The notes beneath the pieces were generated by a model. It made no database searches. It was given only the letters and a program-made list of their open reading frames with translations, and was not told the DNA's origin. The position numbers and the translations under genes were made by a program. From Welwitschia mirabilis (taxonomy: Eukaryota > Gnetophyta > Gnetopsida > Welwitschiales), in the NCBI GenBank assembly GCA_051453625.1, contig JBOZIK010000001.1:244241558-244275301 (forward strand): 33,744 nucleotides of DNA, written 5' to 3'. Every line of letters begins with the position of its first letter. Position 1 is the stretch's first letter. Below are positions 1 to 11,265 of the stretch, piece by piece.

Positions 1-795
1 TAATTAAATAATGAATTCCTCTTTCTTAAAAGTCTTATTAAAATAAGATGGTAGTTTAAGTAATTAACATTAATTTCATAATGTTTATAATTTAATGTGA
101 ATTTGATAATACTTATGTGGCAAACAATTTTATGAGAAAATATATCTAGACATAAAAACTAGATAACTACATTATGTAAGGAATTTAAATCATACAATAA
201 AACTAATAAATTAAACATTTAAAAAGAATATAATACTATATTTTACATCTTATTTACTTATTTAAATTCTTATTAAATGTGATAAATAGACTATATTATG
301 AATAGGTATTTTCTTCTTAATGTTATGTGATTTGTAGAATTGATGCATTACATAATAAATGATCATATAAATAAGTACACACTCTTACCTAGAACCAAGA
401 ATTATAAATGAATGGAGTTACTCTACCATAACTTTTATCTTATTAAGATATATAATAACTCTTGATTCATAACATGTTTATTGTTTTATTCATTAGAATT
501 AAAGAGTTTATCTTATTATTCCATAAGACAATTTTTAGATTTGTGCATTTATTATTTTAATGCATTTCTTAGATTAATTAGACATATGTAGAATTCTATG
601 AAGGAATACGAAGTATCTAGCATAAGGAATTGATGCATGTAATTAATCATGCTAATTAAAGCAAGAAAATTACTTACTCTAGTTAGGTGAATGAGCCATA
701 AATATGATGTTTCTTCTTGTAATCCAATGTTTATTATTATTCATCTCATTTATTAATGATAAATTATGTGATCCTATGATCTTAAATTATGTGCC

Positions 796-798
<3 letters not shown>

Positions 799-853
<55 letters not shown>
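799..853. repeat. Compound microsatellite (TA)n(CA)n
   Basis: About 15 TA dinucleotides (799-828) pass directly into about 12 CA dinucleotides (829-853). It is a plain simple-sequence repeat and is likely length-polymorphic. It produces the isoleucine/tyrosine then threonine/histidine run in the frame over it, which is not evidence of a gene. Confidence 0.97.
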
Positions 854-2126
854 TTTTCTCTATTACAAAAAAAGAAGATACTTTTCATTTTCTATGTAAG
901 TGAATTTTCATATTTTCTCCTTCTTTCTATTTATTTTCTTGCTTATGGAGTATGGAGCTTGAAAGCTTAGAGCTAAGGATTCTTAATCTTAAAACTTTCA
1001 TCTTCAACTATCAAGTATTTACTAATATTTACAAGTAAGTTGTTTGCTTATGTTGTTCATATGTTATTTTTTAGATTCTAAACAATGATGTCATATTTTA
1101 TTACACCATTACTCTTGTTTTCATGAAACTATATTATAAAACATTATTCCTTTCCAGTGGCTCTGACCAAGACAAGGGAAGATATAAGAGGTTTCTTATG
1201 TTTGGTGATTAAGTTACTAATAGATGATTATGTCTAAGTGATTAGGATGTTTACTAATAAAAATAAAACTTTGGGTACTCATGTTTGTTTTATATTATCA
1301 TACATAATATTATATTTTTAATTAAGTATGCATCAGGTCAATCTTATTATGGACAAAAGTCTAATTTCCAAAATTATCTTTTAGGTTAATAGAAAATGGT
1401 AATCCTATGTCTCATTTTAAATGATTTGTAAATTGATTTTTCTTTTGACATTTATTTTGATTAGTAATATTTAGTTAATATATACTATAGATAATTAGTT
1501 TAGATACTATATTTATTATTTTATTAATTCAAATTATTACATAACTAGTTGTAAAATCTTTACTATGTTTTTATAGAGAAAGTTAAGTTTCCAAAATAGA
1601 GGGGTAGATTAAGACCATCATATCTCAAAATTAGAGAATTTTTTTTTTATAAGTTTAGGATTGTGTCATGATTTTGGAAATTTAAAAATAATAATTTTTC
1701 TAATGTTTAATAAATTTAAGAAATTATTTCTGAAAGTAGATTAAGGAGTAAATGCAAAAAATAGTAATTAATTAATTTATTTTTTATAACTAATAGTTAA
1801 GCTATTTAGAAACTTTCATATCCTAAGCTATGAAGGGAAAAAAAAGATTTCTAAAACATTTTAAATTATTTAAAAATGAAAAGTATTTTGAAAGATATAA
1901 TCATTTCAGAAAACTTGATAGTTTTTAACTTAAATCATTAACTTAGAAATAATTTTTATAGAATAGTAAAATTGCTTAAGTTTCTAGGGATTTTATTATG
2001 GGTCATGTTTATGAAAATTTACTATAATTTTTTATTAATTAATTATTAATTTTAATTATAATGTCCTCTTAGAGCTCAAAAACTTTATATATAATATCTT
2101 AAATTATACAAAAATTATTAAATAAG

Positions 2127-2226
2127 NNNNNNNNNNNNNNNNNNNNNNNNNNNNNNNNNNNNNNNNNNNNNNNNNNNNNNNNNNNNNNNNNNNNNNNNNN
2201 NNNNNNNNNNNNNNNNNNNNNNNNNN
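2127..2226. other. Assembly gap (100 N)
   Basis: Exactly 100 N, the usual placeholder for a gap of unknown size. Unlike several other gaps here, its two flanks do not repeat each other. Confidence 0.95.
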
Positions 2227-3756
2227 AAGATTATATAGGTAATTTGAGTAGACAACATAAGTTAGTTTTAGTAACCTTAAGTTACATTACTTAAGAGTAA
2301 TATTTTGTTAGAAAAAAATCTCTCTTACATTTTTTCTTTTGTCTTACTTTGAATTTTCATGTTTATAAGGGTTGTCACCTTAGTAGTTTAAGTAACATGA
2401 ATACTCCTTAATTTATCACTTATTTTCATAACTTATGATATAGCTATATGAGTTTTAAATAAATAATTATGTCTTAATAACTATGCTTAAGCTATACTTT
2501 CTTTTTTTTTTATATTCATTATACATAGCCATAGAGATTGTCATATGAATATGAAAGAATGCTTCTAGGATGGGCATAGCTTTAGCAATGGATTAGTTTC
2601 TTTAAGTACATTATTAAGATATGATTTAATACATATTATTATTATTATTAAAAAATAATATTTTTTAATTTAGATTTTCATTACTATAATCTTAGATATA
2701 AAAATGTTCTAGTATGCTTATTTTCTCTTTTGATGATTGCTACTATATGTTGGTAAATCTAGTTTTGATTATTCCACTTGTCAAATACTTTATGTCATTG
2801 TGTAGGCAGTTCATTACAAAGAAGTTAGATCATTATAAGTATAATTTGATGATGAATCTTTAAAAACCATATCTCACAAAAAGGCCAAGATTTGAAATAC
2901 AAGATCAGTTATCTGAAGACCTATATAGTATGGAAGATATCTAATGTGAAGGCATCTAGATCTTGAAGATTTTTATGATGAATACGTCCATAGATTAAAG
3001 GCATATATGATGTACTAGCTTTTATGTCTTAGGTTAAGAATGACTATGCTAAAAGTTGGACTTAACATTGATGAAAGACATCTACATGTTTAAAGACATA
3101 TATGCTGAACTAAAACATGTGATAGAGTTATTTTGTATTTTAATGAATATTTTATGTTTTAGATGAGCTATCAAATTTTCCATTGTGAATTCATTATCAT
3201 AGAGGGATAGATATTATAAAGACAAGATTCATCTAATTTTAGGCAAATTCACTAAAGACATCTACTAGATGAAGACATCTAACTATTAGTAGACATCTTG
3301 GATCAAAGTCACATTAAATAAAAATGAAGATGTACACCTAATGCCTAAATGTTCTTATTCATTGCATGATTGCTATAAAGTTTAAATAACTACTGTTTGA
3401 GGTTAAATAACTACTTTTTCTTCAATGGTATAAAAGCACGACATCATGGAACAAATTACATCAACTTCAAGAAAACATAATGAATAAATCTTGCTTAGAG
3501 CACAAACACATGAGTGACTAGAACTATTCACAAAGGATTAAAGTTATCACTTGTAAAGAATCTTATAGTGTCTACATCATTTGTTCTTAGATCCTACAAT
3601 ATTGAATCATTAACTTGTACTTGTGATGATTATGACAACAAGGAACTAAAGCACTTCTTTAGAGCTATATCATTTAGTCTTTTTGTTGTATTGTACTTAT
3701 TGGTTTATACATTATTGGACTATCTTATTCTTAAATATTGTTGTAAATTCTATTAT

Positions 3757-4051
3757 NNNNNNNNNNNNNNNNNNNNNNNNNNNNNNNNNNNNNNNNNNNN
3801 NNNNNNNNNNNNNNNNNNNNNNNNNNNNNNNNNNNNNNNNNNNNNNNNNNNNNNNNNNNNNNNNNNNNNNNNNNNNNNNNNNNNNNNNNNNNNNNNNNNN
3901 NNNNNNNNNNNNNNNNNNNNNNNNNNNNNNNNNNNNNNNNNNNNNNNNNNNNNNNNNNNNNNNNNNNNNNNNNNNNNNNNNNNNNNNNNNNNNNNNNNNN
4001 NNNNNNNNNNNNNNNNNNNNNNNNNNNNNNNNNNNNNNNNNNNNNNNNNNN
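3757..4051. other. Assembly gap (295 N) inside the 5' LTR
   Basis: Its left edge aligns to about 12779 and its right edge to about 13074 of the 3' LTR, an interval of about 295 bases. The gap size is therefore right, and the hidden sequence should be the first units of the ~80-bp tandem repeat. Confidence 0.85.
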
Positions 4052-4200
4052 GTGAGGAGACTCTCATTATTATAAGGTTGGTGGTGTACTAGAAAACCAC
4101 TATTTTCCTAAAGGAAAAAGAGTACTACCTTGCGAGGAGACTCTCATTATGATAAGGTTAATGATGTAATAGAAAATTGCTATTTCTTATAGGTTAAGAA
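4052..4200 (+). repeat. ~80-bp tandem repeat units visible in the 5' LTR
   Basis: Two units remain visible after the gap. Their TATTTYCT/TATTTCTT anchor points fall about 80 bases apart (about 4102 and 4182), each preceded by a GAGGAGACTCTCATTATNATAAG-like block. They correspond to the last two of five units in the 3' LTR. Confidence 0.85.
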
Positions 4201-4374
4201 AATTTAGAAGTATGAAAGGAAGCTACCCTCTATGTCTAGACATATCTAGGTTAGGGAACCATGTTATCTTAGTAAGGTATATGTTATTATTATGCTTTTT
4301 AACTATATTATTAGTGAATTTTTTATTTGGTGGAATCCATTCACTCATTCCCTTTGATTTCAATGATGCTCAAG

Positions 4375-4389
4375 TGGTATTAGATTGGG
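4375..4389 (+). other. Primer-binding site, initiator-Met tRNA type
   Basis: TGGTATTAGATTGGG lies two bases after the 5' LTR. It fits the initiator-Met primer-binding site used by copia elements (TGGTATCAGAGC...) with C-to-T type decay and a one-base deletion. Its position fixes the LTR boundary. Confidence 0.85.
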
Positions 4390-4424
4390 TACCCATAAAA
4401 AGAAGTAACTTCCTTAAGTGAACA

Positions 4425-5217
4425 ATGGAAGGGATGTTGTCTATTAGACCTTTACTCTTCAATGATTTAAAGTATGCCTATTAGAATATAAGGATGTGAG
4501 TGTTCTTATAGCCTTTTAAGTTTCAAGTTTGATAAAATAATAAAGAAGGATCTACAAAACCTACAGAAACCATAAAAAATGCAATAGAAATAAGAACATG
4601 TAATGATAAAGCTCATCCTTTCTTCATAGCCATTATGCATTCTCAAGAAGAAAAAGATGAGATGAAAGAAGAGGATGAAAATCAGGAAGTAAATATGACA
4701 TAAGAATGAATCTTCAATAAATGTATGACTTAATTTTTGAAGAGTTTATTAAATTTCAAAAGATATGTATTAAGCTGAAAAAATTACTTCATATTCATAA
4801 ATAAGCTTATGAATAAGAAAAGAATGTTTATAATAAATTATCTTCTGAAAACTTAGCTCTTAAAGCTAAAGTTAATAGACCAACATGTGATTTGGATAAT
4901 GTAAGATAGTAACTAATAAATTTAAAAAAAACCATTAGAAAACTTATCTAAGAAAAGGGAACATTGAATATAATGCTTGGATAATGTAGTAATGACAAGA
5001 GTGACTTGAGATGTAATGAAACTTCAACTAATACTTCAGTCTTTTTATTTGACAAATCAAATTATAAGCCAAGGTATGAACATTTAATGTTTACAAATAA
5101 TATTATCTATTATTACTATCATAATAGATGTCATTATCAATATAAGTTCCTCATGAAATTTAAAAACAAGTATTATACTAATAATGCCAAAAGGCCTAGT
5201 ACAATGGTATAGTATTT
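4425..5217 (+). pseudogene. gag: Sirevirus gag (capsid-nucleocapsid) remnant
   Basis: Gag forms the virus-like particle and binds the RNA genome. The start at 4425 reads MEGMLSIRPLLFNDLKYAY, then hits a stop where the family has Trp (TGG to TAG). This is the typical Sirevirus gag N-terminus, about 35 bases after the primer-binding site. Much of the capsid core is missing between about 4520 and 4610. The second half keeps the acidic, Lys/Glu/Leu-rich coiled-coil tail (about 4640-4930). A CCHC zinc knuckle position is recognisable at 5108-5149, but the first two Cys are Tyr and the last is Phe, so it could not bind zinc. Several in-frame stops. It is dead as a gene. Confidence 0.8.
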
Positions 5218-5289
5218 TGTGTAGGATAAACCAAGAAAAACATGGATACTAAAGTTAAAACTAGCACTTTTAGCACAAATAACACTTAA

Positions 5290-5540
5290 AATAGTAAAGA
5301 AGCAAGCTTATTGTCTTAACAGTGGATGCTCAAGACACATGACAGGAGACAATTCTAGCTTCATCACTTTGGTGTAATAAGATAAATGAGTGATAACCTT
5401 TGGAGATAACACAGAAGTACCAAACAAAAATATTGATACTATTGGAGGAGGTAATATACTAGGGGTAAAAGATGTATTTTTTATAAAAGGTTTGAAATAT
5501 AATCTTTTAAATATAATTTAATTATATGATGTAAATTTTT
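5290..5540 (+). pseudogene. Copia protease remnant
   Basis: The aspartic protease cuts the Gag-Pol polyprotein. The diagnostic active-site block is visible as LNSGCSRHMTGD at about 5315-5350, followed by a region like the flap and second half (FGDN..., GGGNILGVKDVFF, GLKYNLLNI). The catalytic Asp of the D-S-G triad is Asn (AAC at 5318-5320), a G-to-A change, so the enzyme would be inactive even without the stops after 5375. It lies just downstream of the gag zinc knuckle, as in all copia elements. Confidence 0.85.
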
Positions 5541-5649
5541 CTATTACATTTATAAAATATAATTGTATCATTAGAAAATAAACTCAACTAAAATAAGAAA
5601 ATAAATGTTTATATTATCATTTTATAAGATATATCTAACAACGAAATCA

Positions 5650-6770
5650 AACTTTTTCTAAGTAAAATAGATGAAGAAGAACTATGACATAGGAAGATTA
5701 GACATGTGAACAAATATTTACTCAAAATCTTATATACAAAAGAAATGGTAAGAGGACTTATGAAGTTAAAAAGAATTGATAATCAAATTTGTAAAGAATG
5801 CTGGAAAGGGAAGAACATAAATGTAAAATTCAATAAGAAAAGTACTATCTTAACTAAATGACTATTAGATCTCTTACATCTAGACATTTTTGGTTCTTCA
5901 TCTATAGAAATCTTAGGTAAGAAAAGGTATTATTTAATAGTTGTAAATGATTTTCATCTATTTATATGGGTAGCATTCCTCACACAAAAAGATGAGGCAT
6001 TTAATGTTTTTTTATGTTGTGAATTAGGTGACATAATCAAGAGGGATATAGGATCAAAATGATAAGAAGGGGCAATAACACAGAATCTAAAAATGTAAGG
6101 TTTAGAGAGTTTTGTGAATATTTTAGCATTCTACATCAATTATTTACTTCAAGAACCCCCTAAAAAAATAGAGTGGCTAAAATAAAGAATAAGGTACTTA
6201 ATGAAATGACTAGAAATATGATGCATGACAAAAAGGTACCATATCATTTTTGGACAGAAGAAATCAACATATCTTGTTATATTTCAGATAGAATTATAAT
6301 AAGAAGATTTAGTTCTAAAACTTCGTATGAGTTATGGCCTCGTAAAAAATATTTTATAAATTACTTTTACATTGTTGGATCAAAATACTTTATTTTAAAT
6401 ATTGGACAAATAGGTAACACTTTGTCAAGCAACAAAACCTATGATAAAGCTAGTTCAAGCATTGAGCGAGAAGAAGACTAGAAGTATGAGCAATAGCTAT
6501 GATTTTTATAGACCATTCTTAAGGTGATGATGAAGGTATAAGTCCCATTAAAATAAAAAATTTTGTAACAACCTGGGGTCATATGCACTTTGGAGAAAAA
6601 AAGGAACTCAAAGAAAATTCACATGTTAATTTGAGAAAGTTTTATTTAAAAGTTGATGAAGGAATTTTTCTAGGATATTCTATGATTAGTAAGGCTTAAA
6701 GGGTATATAATAATAGAACCCATCTAGTTGAGAAAACTATAAATGTTAAAATAAGTAATATTAACTCAAC
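5650..6770 (+). pseudogene. Copia integrase remnant
   Basis: Integrase inserts the cDNA into the chromosome. The N-terminal zinc module is recognisable (HRKIRHVN ... CKECWKGK, about 5685-5812). The first catalytic Asp survives in LHLDIFG (about 5880). The second catalytic region reads RRGNNTESKN near 6068, with the expected Asp replaced by Gly. The third, in NRVAKIKNK, has Lys where the catalytic Glu belongs (AAA at 6179-6181). The longest open piece, 6173-6481, continues through the conserved HFWTEEINISCYISDR and KTSYELW blocks. The tail includes EGIFLGYSMISKA near 6660, the usual end of the copia core region. At least two frameshifts and many stops. Confidence 0.88.
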
Positions 6771-6779
6771 TTTTGTGAA

Positions 6780-6985
6780 CATGAAAAATGGTTATACTCC
6801 TCTACAAATTAGTTAACCCTCTATCCATCTACATGTTCAGTTAGATAATGAGCAAGAAAAAGAAAAAATAGAAAAGAAAAATCCTTCAGTCATGATCAAA
6901 TTGAAGAAGAGTCACTCTATTAGCAACATGACAGGTGTTCCATATGGAGGTATTCAAATTAGAAGTCATACTTAAGAATTCTATG
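6780..6985 (+). pseudogene. Integrase-RT linker of the Sirevirus polyprotein
   Basis: This stretch encodes a Lys/Glu-rich spacer followed by HSISNMTGVPYGGIQIRS (about 6912-6965), the linker motif that precedes reverse transcriptase in plant copia polyproteins. It has no known catalytic role. Stops are present on both sides. Confidence 0.65.
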
Positions 6986-7074
6986 GTTATGAAAAATATA
7001 TTTCATAAGTTAAATGAAAAACATTAAAATAAGCTAAGAATTATAAACATTAAATGTTTTCTATACAAAAATAA

Positions 7075-7830
7075 CTTAACCAATTTGAAAGATATAATGT
7101 TTGGGAACTCACTCTAAGACTATCCAAGAGATTTATTATTGGCACCAAGTGGGTTTTAAGAAATAAGACAAATGAACATGGTAATGTAATTAGAGACAAA
7201 GTGAGATTAATGGCCAAATGATACAATGAATTGTAATAAGAAGAAATTAACTTTAAAAAACCTTTACTCTAATGGCTCATATGAAATTAATAAAAATTCT
7301 TCTAGACTATGATTGTGTAAATATATTCAAACTTTACTAAATGGATGTCAAGAGTGAATTTATAAATGAAAATATTCAAGAAGAAGTGAATGTTAAGCAA
7401 CCATATGAGTTCATAAACTCCCAAAAATATAATAATGTTTACAAATTAAAGAAGGCTCTATATGGTCTTAGACAAGCACTTAAAGCATGGTATGAGAAAC
7501 TATTAGATCATCTTATCAAAAATAGTTTCAAAAAGGTACATCAGACATTACTTTATTTATTAGAAAAGATGGAAAAGACTTTATTATTATTTAAATTTAT
7601 TTAGATGATATCATTTTTGATGTTACTAAAAAATCTTTATGTAGTAAATTTGCTAAGATAATGTGGGATGAGTTTGAAATGAGTCTCATAGTAGAGATAA
7701 GTAACTTCCTAGAACTACAAGTTATGTAACAGAAGCAAGGTACTTTTTTTCATAACCTAAATATATCAAAAATTTACTAGTCAAATATGGTTTACAGGGC
7801 TGTAAAGGTAAGGATACTCCAATGAATCAA
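7075..7830 (+). pseudogene. Copia reverse transcriptase remnant
   Basis: Copies element RNA to cDNA. Visible blocks in order: WELTLRLS and IIGTKWVLRNKTNEHG (about 7100-7185), then a broken stretch, then MDVKSEFINENIQEEV from 7341, which keeps the catalytic motif-A Asp. LKKALYGLRQALKAWYEKL (about 7450) is the typical copia block. The YxDD box is intact as YLDD at 7598-7609, but in a different frame from 7341, so a frameshift lies between. This is the only polymerase active site in the window in which I can see all catalytic Asp residues preserved. Stops elsewhere still make it inactive. Confidence 0.88.
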
Positions 7831-8029
7831 AACTCCAAATTAGACAAAGAGGAGAATGGCAATAAGGTGGATCAAAAACTATATAGCAGTATGATTAGTA
7901 GTCTATTATATCTTGCTACTAGTAAACCAAATATTATGTTAAGTATAGAAATTTTTTCACATTATTAAAGTAATCTTAGGAAATCACATCTCATTTCTAT
8001 TAGTAAAAAATTTCATTACTTGAAAGATA

Positions 8030-8535
8030 CCACTAATTGAGGACTTTAATACTCAAAGAACTCTTATGTTGATCTAGAAGGGTATTGTGATGTAGATTAG
8101 GCAAGATGCAAAGATGATAGAAGAATTAAAAATGGAACATCTTTTTTGCTTAGACAATTCCTGATTTATTAAAGTGGTAAAAAGTATAACTCAATTCCTC
8201 TATTAACTTCTGAGCCTGAGTACATTACTGCTATAAGTTATTATGCATAACTTTTATGGATGAAGCAAATGCTAAAAGATTTTGGACTCTTCATGGATAG
8301 CATTTCCATCTATTATGATAATAAGAGTGCCATCAAAATTTTAAATAATTTGATATAGTACTTAAGAACTAAGCACATTGAGATTTAGCATTAGTTTCTC
8401 ATAAAAGAGCTTTAAAAAATGACATTACAATGTAATATATTAGTATAGATAATCATCTTGTCGATATCTTCATAAAACCTATAAGTACTAAAAGATCTAT
8501 AAAGTTGTGTAGACACTTAGGGATTGGACCTTATC
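8030..8535 (+). pseudogene. Copia RNase H remnant and end of pol
   Basis: RNase H removes template RNA during cDNA synthesis. Recognisable pieces are TSEPEYITA (about 8210), LLWMKQMLKDFG (about 8256), YYDNKSAIKIL (about 8315) and RTKHIEI (about 8370), then LVDIFIKPIS and CRHLGI close to 8520. These are the landmarks of the copia RNase H tail in the right order, separated by stops. Pol ends near 8535. Confidence 0.85.
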
Positions 8536-9268
8536 TAACTAGTTAAGTTAATAGGTAATATCATTTATAATTTCAATGTCACATTGAAATTATCTTATGA
8601 ATTGAGATTATTATTAGATGTGGTACTAAAAGTTAAATTATGTACTTATTATTTTATTTTTTAGAATAGTTATCATTATGATTATATTAATCATAGAATA
8701 TTTTGATATTTTTAGGGCTCTCATTACAGATGTTTTTAGTTTTGTAAACATCTATCATAGGTATCTTCAAATTTGTAGATATCTTTAGAGTAAGAATATT
8801 AAGTTTTATAGGTATCTTTGAAAGTTAGATATGCTTTTTAAATATTTTAAAATGGACATCTTAGGTTTTGCAGATGTCTTAATAGTAGAAAATGTATAAA
8901 ATTTTTTAACACCAAATGTATTTAAGTTTGCAGATGTCTACTTTTTACATTTTAAACATCTTTTAGCCTGGAGAGTCTTGACTATACTATTGTGGAAATT
9001 AAAACATGCCAAAATCTAGTGTTTTAACTCTTTTAATTTAAAAAAGAGACCATCAACTTATTCTCAAGTCTTCGCTCAATAGGTATTCTTCTTAGAGGGT
9101 TTCTCAGGCCTAATTTTTCTTAGATTTTACTAGCAAGACATCTTGAATTTGTGAGACATCTTCACAGTGAGGAAGAATAAGATTATTCTTTACATAGGTG
9201 CACATTTTCATTATTTCTTTGCATTTTCAATTAATTTTTAATTCAGATTCTCTATATATCTTATAAAA
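8536..9268 (+). other. Non-coding spacer with AGATGTCT/AGACATCT motifs
   Basis: No coding potential is visible between the end of pol and the envelope-like ORF. The segment carries four exact AGATGTCT or AGACATCT octamers (about 8873, 8933, 9137, 9155) and several one-mismatch copies such as GTAGATATCTTT and GGTATCTT. The same octamers crowd the LTRs of this element, so this looks like element-specific cis sequence rather than random spacer. Confidence 0.6.
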
Positions 9269-9753
9269 ATGATTAAAAGAAAGTCAATTAGCACTTCAAG
9301 AGATAAAGAATAAGTTTTAAAACCTTAATGATCATAATATAAGCCTCATTTTTATCATGAGATAGTAGTAAGAATATTCAAAACTGAGATAAATAATTCT
9401 ATTATTGTAGAAATAATCCTTAGATTTTAGAGGCAGCACAGAGATCCTCTTATGGCTTACTTCACATGCTTGATTGAAAAATGATTATTGAGTTAGACCA
9501 AAGTATTATAGATTTCATGATGAGGGATTTCTACACTAACTTTCATGAGATAGAAAATAGCATAAGTGCCTTTCAAACTCAACTCAAAGTTAATTCATTG
9601 TGTATTATTCCTAGTTTTATCAATTCATTACTTAGTATAGATGATTCAAATTTTCTTCAATTATATGTACATTCATTTAAAAAAAATTTTACTTCAAGTG
9701 CTACAAATGTGTTATGGAGAAATTTGAGTAATGTTTTATTTGGACAAAAATGA
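9269..9753 (+). pseudogene. Envelope-like ORF fragment with a plant-transposon-type domain
   Basis: Several plant Sireviruses carry an extra ORF after pol, called envelope-like; its function is not established. An ATG at 9269 starts a Lys/Arg/Ser-rich N-terminus (MIKRKSISTSRDKE) that stops after 14 residues. A frameshift before 9481 leads into a 90-residue open stretch (9481-9753) with IIDFMMRDFYTNFHEIENS followed by PSFINSLLSI. The D/E-FY-x-N-F/L block plus a following P-x-x-I-N-x-L-L block resembles the Pfam family named putative plant transposon protein (PF20167 as I recall it). It is followed by a Ser/Pro/His-rich region. Position and domain agree, but I worked from pattern memory, so the family call needs a profile search. 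Confidence 0.6.
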
Positions 9754-11165
9754 ATTTTATAGAAAACGTAGAGTATAAAGATATGATTACAGAGGCTTCA
9801 ATTTTTATTTTATTATATTTTACAATATTTTAGTTAGAGGAGATAGTTATATTTATTATAAATTGATGCAAACTTTGGTTGAATTTTGTTTGCTTATTGG
9901 TTTGAAGATAAATCTAGGTTTTATTTTGTGTATGAACTTCATTACATTTTTTCACAAGGGTTAAACTTCAAATCATCATTGTTTTATTAGTTTAATTATT
10001 AGTAGTTCCAGTATAATAGTTTTATGGGTAAATCTTATTCACTGTAAGCAACTTCTAGTTAAGTTCAACAAAAAAACAAAGAGTATCAGTTCCACCAAGT
10101 AAGGACATAAGTAGAAGGCCTTCCTAATTTTAGAGATCTTACTTCACTATAATACACAGTTCATCATTAGTCAGGAAGGGGTTAAATGTGATAACGAACA
10201 TGGTTGAAAAAGTTAGCAAAAATTTATCAAGAATAAAGAAATAAAGATTTACAACTAATAAAGGTAAGTCATTAACAAAGAGTTAGGAATTCATGAAAAC
10301 TCCCACTTAGTCAGAATTTAATGATGAATCGAAATAAGAAGAAGCACCTCTAACTCCTTAAGGTATAGATGATGAGTCAGGTAGAGGAGCTAATAGTAGT
10401 GATTCTATAGATGAGTCATCAAGATATGAGGCATATATTTAGAGGGAATTTTAGACTTCCACAAAGCCATAGAGGCAAGGAAAGTAGTAGGATTTAGGTC
10501 CATCTCAATAGAGGTAGCAATAGAAGATAGAGTTTAAGAGCTCAGATGTACAACATCTTATCTTTTATCATCCACATTGCATGTTTTTAGTTCATTGCTT
10601 CACTCAACCATCTTCACCTCCTAGACCCTCTTCATCACTACACTGATCATCTCCACCTTCATTACATATACCATCATCATTTCCATCTCACATAGATCCT
10701 TTTCACGTTTTACCACTTTTCACCATTCAATTACCATCATCTTTCATAAAGAAAACTACAGCTATTTTTTTTGAAGCATTCATCACTTCTCAAACATATT
10801 AACATATGAGCAGGTAGATCTATAAGGGCCTAGTTAAGACCTTCCAGTGTTCTTCTTAGTAGCATCATACTCTACCTCTTACATTCTTCTCATCCTATCC
10901 TTCAGAATTCCACAATCTATAACAGTGATGAGAATAGTGAAAAAGAAGTTAAGACATGCATTATACTAGTGACTCCACTCTTAGTGATTAGATACTTTTC
11001 TCTACTATCTAAAAATGGGTAGAAGTATTAAAAAATTAGTTGCACTTAGTTTAATACATCGCCTTTCATCTTGAGGACATTCTGTTAGGCACATAATACT
11101 TATCTTTGAGATGTTGGATTGGATCCCTAAGTGATATTATTATTATTCATTAAAGCTTACTCTTC
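9754..11165 (+). pseudogene. Decayed 3' part of the envelope-like region
   Basis: No open frame longer than a few dozen codons. Around 9780-9960 the translation still looks like a helical, aromatic-rich domain. From about 10330 to 10540 it is Glu/Ser/Gln-rich and polar, and from about 10570 to 10760 it is rich in Pro, Ser and His (for example PPRPSSSL near 10620). This polar then Pro/Ser-rich succession fits the C-terminal half of Sirevirus envelope-like proteins. I see no membrane segment that can be trusted. Confidence 0.4.
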
Positions 11166-11265
11166 NNNNNNNNNNNNNNNNNNNNNNNNNNNNNNNNNNN
11201 NNNNNNNNNNNNNNNNNNNNNNNNNNNNNNNNNNNNNNNNNNNNNNNNNNNNNNNNNNNNNNNNN
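11166..11265. other. Assembly gap (100 N) with repeated flanks
   Basis: The 27 bases before the gap (about 11139-11165) recur immediately after it (11266-11292). This means the two contig ends overlap and the gap is probably not real. Confidence 0.85.

Larger units (their letters stand above)
1..2747. other. Gene-free AT-rich flank left of the Sirevirus
   Basis: I see no coding region here. The open frame over 704-970 runs through a microsatellite and has no family resemblance. The sequence is long A/T-rich tracts with a TATA-like stretch near 795-830 and a 100-N gap. The right side of the copia insertion (13396-14290) would have been contiguous with this stretch before insertion. Because a possible LTR end and primer-binding site lie at 14278-14308, part of this flank may be the decayed LTR of an older element. 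That is inference; I could not find the matching LTR start. Confidence 0.5.
2748..4372 (+). repeat. 5' LTR of the Sirevirus
   Basis: It begins TGTTGGTAAATCTAG and ends ...GATGCTCA, aligning end to end with 11813-13395. The left part (about 2880-3320) is rich in AGACATCT-like motifs. The right part carries an ~80-bp tandem repeat interrupted by a 295-N gap (3757-4051). The frame over 3514-4092 is an LTR reading that crosses the gap, not a gene. Two bases after the LTR end comes the primer-binding site. Confidence 0.9.

Noticed and set aside
704-970. 88-residue open frame with Tyr/Ile and Thr/His runs
   Set aside because: The middle is a translated (TA)n(CA)n microsatellite and the ends have no family resemblance.
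3514-4092. 192-residue open frame in the 5' LTR
   Set aside because: More than half is N. The readable part lies within an LTR whose other copy (12540-12780) has stops in the same frame.
4212-4421. 69-residue hydrophobic frame, looks like a small membrane protein
   Set aside because: It lies across the 5' LTR end and the primer-binding site. The equivalent part of the 3' LTR is not open.
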